Origin: Actinoallomurus liliacearum
GTDB taxonomy: Bacteria; Actinomycetota; Actinomycetes; Streptosporangiales; Streptosporangiaceae
Length of the DNA: 51,771 nucleotides
Direction: 5' to 3'
Assembly: GCF_039542035.1 (NCBI RefSeq)
Contig: NZ_BAABHJ010000034.1
Span: 1-51,771, forward strand
In this document: piece after piece, positions 1-7,977 of the stretch
Numbering within the stretch: position 1 is the first letter of the stretch
Layout: each line of letters starts with the position of its first letter
Notes under the pieces: model-generated
Seen by the model: only the letters and a program-made list of their open reading frames with translations
Databases searched by the model: none
What the model was told of the DNA's origin: nothing
Position numbers and translations under genes: made by a program

Positions 1-343
1 CGACCCCCGATCCGCCAAAGCCCCAACGCCGGCTTGACATCCATAGGGGCATCAGTCCCGCTCATACACCACCCGCGTGGACGTGACCCTGGCCGGCTAA
101 CTGGCTTGTCTCGTCAAGACAACCGAAAGTCTCGGCATTGGGTGTCGGCGACACGCATGTAGGGCGAGCGTCTGGTGGCGACCGAGTTCTGTAGGTCGTG
201 AAGCCGCTCAAGCGCGGCTCCGTAGTACTCGGGCGGACTCGGGCGCGGGTCGCGGACGTGACCGCGGCATTCTCTTCGACCGCTTTACACGTGTACGGGC
301 CACCCGGCTGCCGGGCGGCCCGTACGTTCTCACTGGTAGCGGG
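1..343. other. Left edge, no gene seen
   Basis: No open reading frame here looks like a real gene; the short plus-strand frame starting near 198 has no ribosome site and no recognisable protein pattern. A TTGACA hexamer sits at 34-39 but I see no -10 box at a normal distance. The only supported element is the terminator hairpin just downstream of the CU044_5270-type gene. Confidence 0.6.
293..325 (-). terminator. Hairpin terminator of the sigma factor operon
   Basis: An inverted repeat with arms GTACGGGCC and GGCCCGTAC, extended inward by CCCG/CGGG with one mismatch and a loop of about five bases, lies 18 bases past the stop codon at 344. Actinomycete terminators often lack a U-run, so this GC-rich hairpin fits the end of the minus-strand operon. 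Confidence 0.65.
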
Positions 344-1432
344 TCAGAACTTGCCGGCCTTGATGTCGGCGAGCCTCACCCGGGAGGTGTGGTAGTACGT
401 CGCGTTCAGCGGCTTGCCCGGCTCCCTGTTGAACAGGGCGACGGGAGAGCCTGTCTTGGCGTTGATGACCAGCGACTCGACGAGCCCCGAGTGGTCCAAG
501 TTGGGCCAACTGTCCGCCAGCGTGAGCGTGGGCTGGCCGGCGGTGGTGGTCTTCGTGACCTTGACGTGCGGCATCGACGCCAGGATTCGGAGCACGCCGG
601 CCCGAACCTGGGGGTTCTCCGGTGCCGCGACGAGCGCGTCGAGAGAGTTCGTCCAGATGAAGTTCTCGGTCTGATCCTTCTTCTGCGCAGGGGTCAGCGG
701 CTTCAAGGGCACATACTTCTTGCCCTTCGCCTTGGCGATGGCCTTGAGCTTCTCGTTCGCGGCCTGGGTCGGGTCCGGGTGGGGCTTGCCCGGGACGAGG
801 TTGGCAACGGCCATCCGTGCGCGCGCGGTGCCGATATCGCCCTTCACGGCGTAGAGCGCCGCCGCGATGTCACGTTTGAACTGCCCCTCATCCTCATGAT
901 GGGGATCCTTGACCGCCTTCACCAGGGACTTCTTGCTCACCGCCCAGTAGTAGGTGCCGTCGTCGCTGAACAGGTCGACGCCGTTACCGCCCACCGCGTC
1001 ACTGGTCGGTGACTGGTTACGGATTTCCAGCGTCGCGTCGCCCGACAGTTCGGCTCGCAGCGGCGTGATGTCCGCGGCCAGCTTGGCAAGGATCGGGTTC
1101 GCCGCTGCCGACGTCGCGCCCGCGGAAGGACCACCGTTCGCCGATGTCTTGTGGCTCGACGCCGATGTGGACGTGACGACCAGCGCCACCGCCGCGGCCG
1201 CGGCCAGTCCGACGGCGCCGAAGCCCGCCGTACGGCGCGCGCCCCGCCGAGTCCGCCTGCGAGATGCCGCCTTGATCTCCGTCACGCCTTCGACCTCCGT
1301 CGTCCCTTTGTTCTCCGATACCTCTTCCACGGCCATCGCCGCCTGCAGCACGGCCCTCGCCTTGTCAAAGGCGGCCGGCCGCACCGCCTCGGCGCCCTCC
1401 AGGCGCCTCAGCAGGTCCATCTCGTCAACCAT
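344..1432 (-). CDS. CU044_5270 family membrane protein, sigma-factor partner
   Basis: About 362 residues. The start is the ATG whose first base is the last base of the upstream sigma factor TGA (TGATG overlap), so the two are translationally coupled. The protein has a charged cytoplasmic N-terminus of roughly 90 residues, an Arg-rich stretch and one membrane segment (AVGLAAAAAVALVV), then a large extracytoplasmic domain. This layout, always next to an ECF sigma gene, is that of the CU044_5270 family of actinobacteria. Its role is not established; by position and topology it could hold the sigma factor at the membrane like an anti-sigma protein, but it has no zinc-binding anti-sigma motif that I can see, so that is inference. 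Longer readings of the same frame run into the sigma gene and are not credible. Confidence 0.8.
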   Translation of the reverse strand: MVDEMDLLRRLEGAEAVRPAAFDKARAVLQAAMAVEEVSENKGTTEVEGVTEIKAASRRRTRRGARRTAGFGAVGLAAAAAVALVVTSTSASSHKTSANGGPSAGATSAAANPILAKLAADITPLRAELSGDATLEIRNQSPTSDAVGGNGVDLFSDDGTYYWAVSKKSLVKAVKDPHHEDEGQFKRDIAAALYAVKGDIGTARARMAVANLVPGKPHPDPTQAANEKLKAIAKAKGKKYVPLKPLTPAQKKDQTENFIWTNSLDALVAAPENPQVRAGVLRILASMPHVKVTKTTTAGQPTLTLADSWPNLDHSGLVESLVINAKTGSPVALFNREPGKPLNATYYHTSRVRLADIKAGKF

Positions 1433-2010
1433 CAGTTGGCCCCCTTCACCGCGTTCTGATCGGTCAACAGCGCGACCATTCCTGGCGCGTTTCGCAGCGC
1501 CATGCGTGCCTCGTGCAGGCGACGGCGCGCTGTTCCCGGCGGCATGCCGAGGACCCGCCCCGCGTCGGCGACGGTCAGGTCCTCCCAGGCGACCAGGGTC
1601 AAGATCTCCCGCTGCTGCGGCCCGAGCAGCGCCAGAGCGCGCCGCAGCACCGACTCGCCGTCGACACGGTTGTCCACGGCGGCCCACGGATCCCACCCGG
1701 ACGCCACAACGCTCATGTCCGCCACCGGCTCCTCCGCCGGGCGGGATCGCCAGTACCGCCGGAGCGTGTTGTGCGCCACGCCGATCAGCCACGGGCCGGC
1801 GTCGGGGAACGCGCGGTCGTACTTCGCCCGGGACTTGAACGCCGCCACCCACACCTCACCGAGCAGGTCCTCGGCAGACTCCCGGCCGGCCCGTCGCGTG
1901 AGGTAGGCACCCACCGCTGCCTCGTGACGCCGGACGACCTCGACGAAGGCATCCTGATCGCCGTCGAGCGACCTGGCGATCAACTCCGCATCATCCGGAT
2001 CAGATGTCAT
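1432..2010 (-). CDS. RNA polymerase sigma factor, ECF type
   Basis: About 192 residues, normal for an ECF sigma factor. Region 2 (roughly residues 10-80) carries the helix with EDLLGEVWVAAF and the WLIGVAHN segment that melts and contacts the -10 element; region 4 (about 125-178) carries LGPQQREILTLVAWEDLTVA followed by the helix-turn-helix RVLGMPPGTARRRLHEAR that reads the -35 element. The ATG at 2010 directly precedes MTSDPDDAELIARS, a typical N-terminus, and the longer upstream reading has no family similarity. It is co-transcribed with the downstream CU044_5270-type protein, which probably transmits the signal. Target promoters cannot be read from the window. Confidence 0.92.
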   Translation of the reverse strand: MTSDPDDAELIARSLDGDQDAFVEVVRRHEAAVGAYLTRRAGRESAEDLLGEVWVAAFKSRAKYDRAFPDAGPWLIGVAHNTLRRYWRSRPAEEPVADMSVVASGWDPWAAVDNRVDGESVLRRALALLGPQQREILTLVAWEDLTVADAGRVLGMPPGTARRRLHEARMALRNAPGMVALLTDQNAVKGAN

Positions 2011-2337
2011 GACTCTCCTCGCAGCCGGATTGCCCCACATCCAGGGATTGCCAACCGATACGGCAAAACGTTCAGCGCTGGTCAGCGCCTTGGCTCTCGA
2101 AGCTGCCACCTTCCTGGAGCAGGGTGCGGATCGGCAGGTCCGAATGCTGCCGGGCCGAGGGCCGGTCGACCCGGCCGACCACCGTGGCCTGATCCAGAGG
2201 CTGCGCGTCGGCTCCATCCAGATCTCGCGGTCGACGACCTCGACCAGGCCGAGAAGTAACCTCAGCCACTGACCGACCTTGCGCCAAGCGTGGTGTCGGG
2301 CACGCGCGAGTGCATGGCGATTCATCCAGCGTTTCGC
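2011..2337. other. Intergenic stretch without a supported gene
   Basis: Between the sigma factor start and the MFS remnant no frame shows a convincing protein. It must contain the promoter of the sigma operon, but I could not pick a clear -35/-10 pair. Its neighbour on the right is decaying, so part of this stretch may be degraded transporter or insertion sequence. Confidence 0.5.
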
Positions 2338-2816
2338 TCAGGAATGGGGAAGGTGGCCGCTCGGCGAGGACGATGGGTTCATGACGACCGCGATGGCCCG
2401 GCCGCGCACCTCCGGCCGCGTCAGCTGGACCGCCAGCGAGATGGCGACGCCGAAGAACGCCTGGGACGCGACGCCGGTGACGATGCGCGCCACCAGCATG
2501 ACCGGGTACGCGGTCGCGACGGCGGCCAGCAGGTTGCCCGCGAGGAAGATCCCGAACAGCATCATGAGCGCCGCTCTCGGGCGCAGTCTGAGCATCGCGA
2601 CGCTGAGGACGGGCCCGCCGGCGGCCATGGCCACGGCGAGGTGATGAGGTAGCCGATCTGCGGAATCGTGGCGTTCAGCCCGTGGGCGAGCTGCGGCATG
2701 AGCCCGGCGACGGCGAACTCACTGGTCACCATGGCGAAGATGCCGAGGGCCAGCACGTAGATGCACGGGGCATGGGCGGATCGACCTTCGGTCGAGTTCT
2801 GCACCGATCGATGCAA
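2338..2816 (-). pseudogene. MFS transporter remnant, frameshifted and truncated
   Basis: Two adjoining minus-strand frames together give the first part of a DHA1-type drug exporter. The first (about 2816-2640) contains ALGIFAMVTSEFAVAGLMPQ, which is the classic first membrane helix of this family, up to IGYLITS. The reading then shifts frame and resumes (about 2634) with AMAAGGPVLSVAMLRLRPRA, including the conserved cytoplasmic loop and helices 3-5, and ends abruptly after RAIAVVMN. The last seven or so helices, some 230 residues, are absent. Start is uncertain (TTG at 2816 or GTG at 2804, which sits inside the operator). The gene lies just downstream of a TetR gene and would have been its target; it cannot make a working transporter. 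Confidence 0.8.
2800..2815. promoter_or_regulatory. TetR operator candidate in front of the MFS remnant
   Basis: The 16-base sequence TGCACCGATCGATGCA is an inverted repeat with a single mismatched pair. A close copy (TACACCGACCGATGCA) lies immediately upstream of the TetR gene at 3480-3495. Two matching palindromes, one before the regulator and one before its neighbour, are what an autoregulated TetR module shows. Confidence 0.6.
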
Positions 2817-2856
2817 AACATGGGTACGCGAATGCGGGAATGCGGTCGGTCGCGGA

Positions 2857-3459
2857 TCAGCGGGGGACGGGCAGCAGGGCGTCCAGCGCCGTCGCCGCGA
2901 TCGCCGCCAGGACGGGGCGGTCGGCCCCGCCCTGGGCGGCCACCCGGATGCCGGCGATCACGGCGTTGAGGAATCGGGCCAGGTCGTCGGCGTCCCGCGC
3001 GGACGTGACGTCTCCGGTACGCCGCCCCACCGCGAGGACGTTCCGAAGCGCCGCCAGCCGCCGGGCCAGGTCGCGCTCCAGCAGTCGGTCGATCTCCGGG
3101 TCGCGCCCGGCGAGCTCCACCGTGGTGTTGACCGTCAGGCAGCCGGGGTGGCCGTCGCGCCGGTTCTCCGACTCGCCGTCGATGATCAGGTCGAACAGGG
3201 CGCGGATCCGCTCGGCCGCCGACCGCTCCTCGTCCTCCAGGATCTCGAGCTGAGGGCCGGTCATCGCCTCGATGTAACGGGTCAGCACGCGCTTGAACAG
3301 CTCACGCTTGCTGGTGAAGGCGTTGTAGACGCTGCTGCGGTCCAGGCCGACGGCCTCGCAGAGGTCCCGTGTCGAGGTGGCCTCATAGCCGTTCGCCCAG
3401 AAGGCGTGCATCGCCGCGTCGAGGACCCGGTCCTCGTCGAACGTCCTCGGTCGCGCCAT
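2857..3459 (-). CDS. TetR/AcrR family transcriptional regulator
   Basis: 200 residues, the usual length. The N-terminal DNA-binding domain (residues 1-50) has FDEDRVLDAAMHAFWANGYE, then the helix-turn-helix TSTRDLCEAVGLDRSSVYNA and FTSKRELFKRVL, as in the AcrR/YcdC-like branch. The C-terminal half is the ligand-binding domain, including GCLTVNTTVEL, a segment common to this branch. It begins at ATG with the operator copy at 3480-3495 some 20 bases upstream, so it probably represses itself. Its transporter partner downstream is now a pseudogene, so the remaining role may be only self-control or control of an unlinked gene. Confidence 0.9.
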   Translation of the reverse strand: MARPRTFDEDRVLDAAMHAFWANGYEATSTRDLCEAVGLDRSSVYNAFTSKRELFKRVLTRYIEAMTGPQLEILEDEERSAAERIRALFDLIIDGESENRRDGHPGCLTVNTTVELAGRDPEIDRLLERDLARRLAALRNVLAVGRRTGDVTSARDADDLARFLNAVIAGIRVAAQGGADRPVLAAIAATALDALLPVPR

Positions 3460-3479
3460 GCCCGGGACGCTACCGGTTT

Positions 3480-3495
3480 TACACCGACCGATGCA
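3480..3495. promoter_or_regulatory. Second TetR operator copy, upstream of the regulator
   Basis: TACACCGACCGATGCA matches the palindrome at 2800-2815 at 14 of 16 bases and sits between the TetR start (3459) and the alpha/beta hydrolase stop (3508). Confidence 0.55.
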
Positions 3496-3507
3496 ATATC
3501 GGGCCGA

Positions 3508-4296
3508 TCAGCGGTCGAGGCCGGCGGCGAACTCCTCCAGCCGCGAGGCGACCACGTCGGGCGCCTCGAGCGGCAGCAGGTGCCCGGCCTTCGGGACGAC
3601 CTCGAGCCGGGAGTGGGGGATCACGGGCAGCAGGTGCTCGCGCAGGACGGACGGCGGTTCGACCCGGTCCTGCTCGCCCGCCAGCACGAGAACGGGCACG
3701 TCGATCCCTTCGACGGCCTCCGAGACGTCCGCCGCGATGCCCCTGAGCGGCCACTCCCGACGCGCGTCGGCGTCACTCGCGAGACTGTCGCGCACGACGG
3801 CGTCCCGGACGGCCGCGTCCAGCGGAGTGGCCGTCAGGACCTGGTCGAGCGCCTGCTCCACGCTCTCCGGCGAGTCGTACGCCTGGGCGAGAACCCGCTG
3901 ATACTCGGGCGTCACCATGGCGGGCGGCCGCGGCGGCGCCGGCGCCACCAGCACGACCCCCGCCGCCCCGAAGGGGCGCCGCCCGGCGACGAGCTGGCTC
4001 ACCTTCCCGCCCATCGAGTGCCCGACCAGGACGTACCGCTCCAGACCGAGGCCGGCCACGACCTCGAGGACGTCGTCGGCGAGCCGGTCGAGGTCGTACG
4101 GGCCGGGCAGCCGCCGTGACGAACCCCAGCCGCGCTGGTCGAACCGGACGACGTCGCGCCCGGCGGGCAGCCGCTCCACGACCGCGTCCCAGGTCCGCGC
4201 GGACCCGCCCCAGTAGTGCAGCAGGACCAGCGTCGGCCCGACTCCGTTCCGCCGCCGCACCTCGATCGCGCCACCGTTTGTGGTTTCCGTTCGCAC
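3508..4296 (-). CDS. Alpha/beta hydrolase
   Basis: About 262 residues from a GTG at 4296; a GGAGGAG ribosome site lies seven bases before it, which makes this better than the further upstream starts. The fold is evident: oxyanion HYWGG strand end, DQRGWGSS loop, nucleophile elbow GHSMGG (Ser near residue 94), acid in VLAGEQDRV and the catalytic histidine in KAGHLLPLEAP. It is cytoplasmic with no signal peptide. Substrate cannot be told from the motifs; esterase, C-C hydrolase or haloperoxidase-like activities are all possible. It is divergent from an AraC regulator that may control it. Confidence 0.85.
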   Translation of the reverse strand: MRTETTNGGAIEVRRRNGVGPTLVLLHYWGGSARTWDAVVERLPAGRDVVRFDQRGWGSSRRLPGPYDLDRLADDVLEVVAGLGLERYVLVGHSMGGKVSQLVAGRRPFGAAGVVLVAPAPPRPPAMVTPEYQRVLAQAYDSPESVEQALDQVLTATPLDAAVRDAVVRDSLASDADARREWPLRGIAADVSEAVEGIDVPVLVLAGEQDRVEPPSVLREHLLPVIPHSRLEVVPKAGHLLPLEAPDVVASRLEEFAAGLDR

Positions 4297-4415
4297 CGTG
4301 ATCTCCTCCGCCAACGTCCGACCGCCCGTACGGGACCGCCGGAACCAGGTGTTCACCCGTCGCTTCCTGCACAGATACGGGATCAACGCTAGGGTCGCGG
4401 TCGGCGGGGCACACG

Positions 4416-5309
4416 GTGGAAAGGTACGTCGTCATTGTGGAAAACGGTCAGCTCCCCGGAGTCCGGCAACTGCGTTACTCCCCGGCGCCCGGAGCGGGCT
4501 TCGGGGTCGAGGTGCTGAGCTTCGAAGGGCTGCGGCGCATGGACCCCGGCCGCCGGCGCGTCCGGCCGCAGCGCCCGGACTTCCACGTCCTCGCCCTCGT
4601 ACGGTCGGGCACCGGACGGCACACGGCCGACTTCGTCGACCAAGACCTGCGCGAGCGCGGCGTCGTGTGGATCCGGCCCGGCGTCGTCCACCGCTGGACC
4701 GACGTGGACGACCTCGACGGCCCGCTGATCCTGTTCGAGCAGGGCTTCGTGCCCGCCGGCCCCGCCGCCCGGGCGGCCGCGGACGCCTTCGCGCCGGCCG
4801 GCCGGCGCCTCGACGAGCGCGCCTGGGAGCTGAGCGTACGAGCGGCGGACCACCTGGCCCAGGAGCACGCGGCGGCCGTCGCCGACCCGCGCCTGGCCTC
4901 GCCCGCCGTCCTCGCCCACCTGCTCGCGGCCCTCGTACTGCGGGTGCACCCCGCCGAGCCGCCCGCCCCGGCCGCGCCCGCGGACCAGACCGTCTTCCGC
5001 CGCTACCGCGCCGCCGTGGAGGAGCACTTCACCCGGTGGCACCACGTCGGCGACTACGCCCGCGCCCTCGGCCACGGCCCGCGCACCCTGACCCGGGCGA
5101 CCCGGGCGACCGCCGGCGTGGGCGCCAAGCGGTTCCTCGACCAGCGGATCCTGCTGGAGGCCAAACGCCTCCTCGCCCACACCGACCTGCCCGTCGCCCG
5201 CTGCGCCGAACGCCTGGGCTTCGACGACGCCGCGAACTTCACCACGTTCTTCCAGCGCCAGGAGGGCCTGTCACCCGGCCGCTGGCGCACCGCCCACAGC
5301 GGCCGCTGA
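4416..5309 (+). CDS. AraC family transcriptional regulator
   Basis: 297 residues from GTG 4416 (a second GTG at 4438 is possible). N-terminal cupin-type sensing domain (about 20-120) with RPQRPDFHVLALVRSGTGRH and the GVVWIRPGVVHRW turn, typical of AraC members that bind small organic ligands. C-terminal double helix-turn-helix (about 200-290): the second unit reads LPVARCAERLGFDDAANFTT followed by FFQRQEGLSPGRWR, the AraC signature. It is transcribed away from the alpha/beta hydrolase across a 119-base gap, so that gene is the natural candidate target. Confidence 0.9.
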   Translation: MERYVVIVENGQLPGVRQLRYSPAPGAGFGVEVLSFEGLRRMDPGRRRVRPQRPDFHVLALVRSGTGRHTADFVDQDLRERGVVWIRPGVVHRWTDVDDLDGPLILFEQGFVPAGPAARAAADAFAPAGRRLDERAWELSVRAADHLAQEHAAAVADPRLASPAVLAHLLAALVLRVHPAEPPAPAAPADQTVFRRYRAAVEEHFTRWHHVGDYARALGHGPRTLTRATRATAGVGAKRFLDQRILLEAKRLLAHTDLPVARCAERLGFDDAANFTTFFQRQEGLSPGRWRTAHSGR

Positions 5310-5330
5310 CCTCCCCGCGCCCTCTCGGGC

Positions 5331-6065
5331 TCAGAGGACGCTGTCCACCGCCTGCACGTAGGCGTAGAAGGCCTTCGTACGGTGGGCGGGGTTCGCGATC
5401 CAGTCCAGGTCCAGCCGTCCGCCCGCGAAGAACGCCTTCCGCTGCGCCGTGCTGATCTCCAACTGCACGCCCTTCCCACGCTGATTCCGGTTGCAGATGT
5501 TCTTCGGGTCCTGGCCCTCGATCTTCGACGCCGGCACCGCCGTCTTGAACCCCTTGGCGTTCAGCGCCTTGATGATCTTCTTGACGAGCACGGTGTCCCG
5601 GCCGCCGACGTACGTCACCGGGCGGTCCCCCTTGGCCCCGTGCCAGGAGACGGTGTACTTCGAGGCCTTGACGAGCTTCAACGCCCGGGGCTCGTCGAAG
5701 TGGGTGGCGGTGAGGTGCAGTTTCTGGTTGCCGGACTTCTTGATCCCCATGAACGAGTAGTAGGCGTCGTGCCCATGGCTCGCGGCGTAGTCGGCCAGCT
5801 GTGACGTCGGCGACTCGATCAGGCCGCCGTGGATCGCGATCTGCGCCACGTTCGCGCCGCGCGGCGTCCTCTGCACACGTTTGTAGTCCAGGCCCTCCTT
5901 CTCGTGCCGCGCCAGGTCGGCGTAGTTCCGGTAGGTATCACCTGCCGTGACCTGGACGCCCCGCGCGACCGGAGCCGCCTGCGCGGTCTTCCGCCCCGCC
6001 GGTCCCGAGCCGCAGGCCGTCAGCGCCAGTAGTCCGGCGGTGCCCAGAACGAGTTGCTTCTTCAC
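5331..6065 (-). CDS. Poly-gamma-glutamate hydrolase-like lipoprotein
   Basis: About 244 residues. Signal peptide with lipobox LTAC around residue 18, so it should be anchored to the outer face of the membrane. GTG 6065 has GAGG five bases upstream and is preferred to GTG 6071. The mature part matches the phage PghP/DUF867 family: DTYRNYADLARHEKEG, then IAIHGGLIE (metal-binding His and Glu), YYSFMGIKK, LHLTATHFDEP with a further His, VSWHG, TYVGGRD and LEISTAQR. Family members are zinc enzymes that cut poly-gamma-glutamate; phage use them against capsules, and many actinomycetes carry secreted copies. No poly-gamma-glutamate synthesis genes are present, so a foraging or wall-related role is equally possible. 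It faces the AraC gene tail to tail. Confidence 0.8.
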   Translation of the reverse strand: MKKQLVLGTAGLLALTACGSGPAGRKTAQAAPVARGVQVTAGDTYRNYADLARHEKEGLDYKRVQRTPRGANVAQIAIHGGLIESPTSQLADYAASHGHDAYYSFMGIKKSGNQKLHLTATHFDEPRALKLVKASKYTVSWHGAKGDRPVTYVGGRDTVLVKKIIKALNAKGFKTAVPASKIEGQDPKNICNRNQRGKGVQLEISTAQRKAFFAGGRLDLDWIANPAHRTKAFYAYVQAVDSVL

Positions 6066-6265
6066 TGCCACCTCATCCAGTCAGGGGACGAGCCAGCCAA
6101 GCCTAGAAAATGATCTTGCGTCAACCGGTCAGGTCGCACCCGTCGCACGTTGCGTCCTGCGGAACCGATGTTTGCCAACCGATCGGCTCGCGCTCGGATT
6201 AGGGATGATCACGTTCGGTTACGTCTCTGTCTGATCTTGTGGCGGGGCGGCCTGGCGGGGGCGAC

Positions 6266-7090
6266 GTGCGGATTATCCGGTCGATGGGTGTGGGCGCGGT
6301 CGCGATGCTGCTCGGCGGCGTCGTCGGCTGCGGCCATCCGACGAGAGAGGCTCCTCCGTCGGCGAACGGGAGGAACGCGGCGGAGGCGGGCGCTCCACCG
6401 CTGGGTCTGCCGGGCCCGGCCCCACAGGCCAAGGGGCTGACCGTCCTCGTGGTGGGCGACTCGTGGGCGCGCAACCTCGGCGTCGGCATGGCGGACGCGG
6501 GTAAGGCGCGCGGATACACCGTGGTCAACGCGGCTCAGGGCGGCTGCGGCATCATGCTGCCGACCGGGGAGGCGCCCGGCGGCCGGCTCACGGCGACGAG
6601 GCCGGCCTGCCGGACCTGGCCCGAACAGTGGCCCCGGCTGGTCGAGCGGTACCGGCCGCAGGCCGTCGTGCTGTACACCGCGTACTGGGACCAGACGCCC
6701 CAGGTGATCGACGGCGGTCGACCGCGTGACCTCGGCGACCCGGTGTTCCGGCAGCGGTACCAGGCGAACATGGACCGGGCCATCGGTCTGCTGCGCGCCC
6801 AGGGCGCCGCCGTCTACGTCGGCACCGCCGTGATCGGCAAGGGCACCGAAGGCCGTACGGCCCGAGAGATGAACCGGCAGGTGGAGACCGTCGTCCGGCG
6901 GAACGCCCGTCGCGATGTCCATCTGCTCGACGTACGGCGCCAACTGTGCGCGCACGACGACTGCCCGGCCCGCGTCCACGGCATGGACGTCTACGACGAG
7001 ACCGGCCACCCGACCGCTCCGGCTCACGACCGGCTCGGCACCTGGATCCTCAGCACCCTGTGGACGGCCGCCGGCCACCGAACCGGATGA
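6266..7090 (+). CDS. SGNH-domain lipoprotein (cell-surface acyl modification)
   Basis: About 274 residues from GTG 6266, preceded by a G-rich stretch; an upstream GTG at 6239 would add nine residues. Signal peptide with VVGC lipobox, so exported and lipidated. The SGNH fold is shown by VLVVGDSWARNLGVGM (block I Ser), NAAQGGCGIM, and the C-terminal YDETGHPTAP (catalytic His block). This is the domain normally fused to the C-terminus of OafA-like AT3 acyltransferases, where it completes transfer of acyl groups to surface glycans. Here it is a separate lipoprotein in a three-gene operon, 29 bases before a paralogue. Confidence 0.82.
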   Translation: MRIIRSMGVGAVAMLLGGVVGCGHPTREAPPSANGRNAAEAGAPPLGLPGPAPQAKGLTVLVVGDSWARNLGVGMADAGKARGYTVVNAAQGGCGIMLPTGEAPGGRLTATRPACRTWPEQWPRLVERYRPQAVVLYTAYWDQTPQVIDGGRPRDLGDPVFRQRYQANMDRAIGLLRAQGAAVYVGTAVIGKGTEGRTAREMNRQVETVVRRNARRDVHLLDVRRQLCAHDDCPARVHGMDVYDETGHPTAPAHDRLGTWILSTLWTAAGHRTG

Positions 7091-7119
7091 CACGCGCTCA
7101 CTCGAGGAGGAGAGAGCCA

Positions 7120-7977
7120 GTGATCGGCATCACGAGGCGGGCGACTCTGCGCGCGGCGGCGGTCGGCTGCTGCGCGGTCGGCCTGTTGCCGGGAGGCGGC
7201 ACCGGCTGCCGGGCGGCGACGCGACCACCCGTACGGCCGGCGGCGAACCCGGTGGTCCCGCCGCTGGGCGACGCGGCGCTGCGTCCCGACGTCCGAGACC
7301 TGAGCGTTCTCGTGGTCGGGGACTCCTGGGGCCGTTCCCTCGGCATCGGAATGGAGAAGGTCGCCGACGCGGACCGGGACCGGCACAACGCCGTGACCCC
7401 GGCGGCCCGGGGCGGTTGTGGGATCATGCAGCCCGCCAAGGTCCTGGAGTCGGGACGGCTCTTCCCCAAACCGGCGTGCAACGACTGGCCGGAGTCCTGG
7501 CGGACCCTGGTCGCCCGGGTCCGCCCGAGGGCGGTGCTGCTGGAATCCGGGATCTACGACACCCACAACCCGCAGCAGCTTCCCGGGCAGGACCACCCGA
7601 CGTCCATCACCGATCCGGTGTTCCGGACGCGGTTCGACGCACAGCTCGACCGCGCCGTCCGTGTACTCGGGGCGGGCGGGGCCCGCGTGTTCCTGACGAC
7701 CGTCACCGACTACGCGAAGCCGTACTGGAACGAGACCAACGGGCGCTGGTCGAACGCGATGAACGCCGCGCTGCGAGCCGGCGCGAAACGAAACCCGGGC
7801 CTTCGACTGCTCGACCTGCACGGCCAGATGTGCGCCGACGACAAGGACTGCCCAGCGGTGATCTCCGGCATCCCCGTCTACGACGAGACCGGTCACCCCG
7901 CCCCGGTCGCGCGCGACCGGCTGGCCGCGTGGATCCTCAACTCGATCCACGCCGATCTGCACGCCCATGCGTCCTGA
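7120..7977 (+). CDS. Second SGNH-domain lipoprotein, paralogue of the previous gene
   Basis: About 285 residues. The GTG at 7120 follows a strong GAGGAGG-AGAG ribosome site; upstream in-frame starts lie inside the preceding gene. Twin-arginine signal (ITRRATLRAAAVGC) ending in a lipobox-like GTGC suggests Tat export and lipidation. The domain repeats the neighbour's blocks: VLVVGDSWGRSLGIGM, ARGGCGIM, WPESWRTLV and YDETGHPAPVARDR. Sequence similarity and order show a tandem duplication followed by divergence. The coding end overlaps the start of the acyltransferase gene by 11 bases, so the three are co-translated. Confidence 0.82.
   Translation: MIGITRRATLRAAAVGCCAVGLLPGGGTGCRAATRPPVRPAANPVVPPLGDAALRPDVRDLSVLVVGDSWGRSLGIGMEKVADADRDRHNAVTPAARGGCGIMQPAKVLESGRLFPKPACNDWPESWRTLVARVRPRAVLLESGIYDTHNPQQLPGQDHPTSITDPVFRTRFDAQLDRAVRVLGAGGARVFLTTVTDYAKPYWNETNGRWSNAMNAALRAGAKRNPGLRLLDLHGQMCADDKDCPAVISGIPVYDETGHPAPVARDRLAAWILNSIHADLHAHAS

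Noticed and set aside
389..1012. Long plus-strand frame opposite the CU044_5270-type gene
   Set aside because: Antisense shadow in high-GC DNA; Arg/Gly/Val-rich without family pattern, while the minus strand has a coupled, signal-like gene.
2761..4119. 452-residue plus-strand frame across TetR and hydrolase genes
   Set aside because: Antisense to two well-recognised genes and extremely Arg/Gly/Pro-rich.
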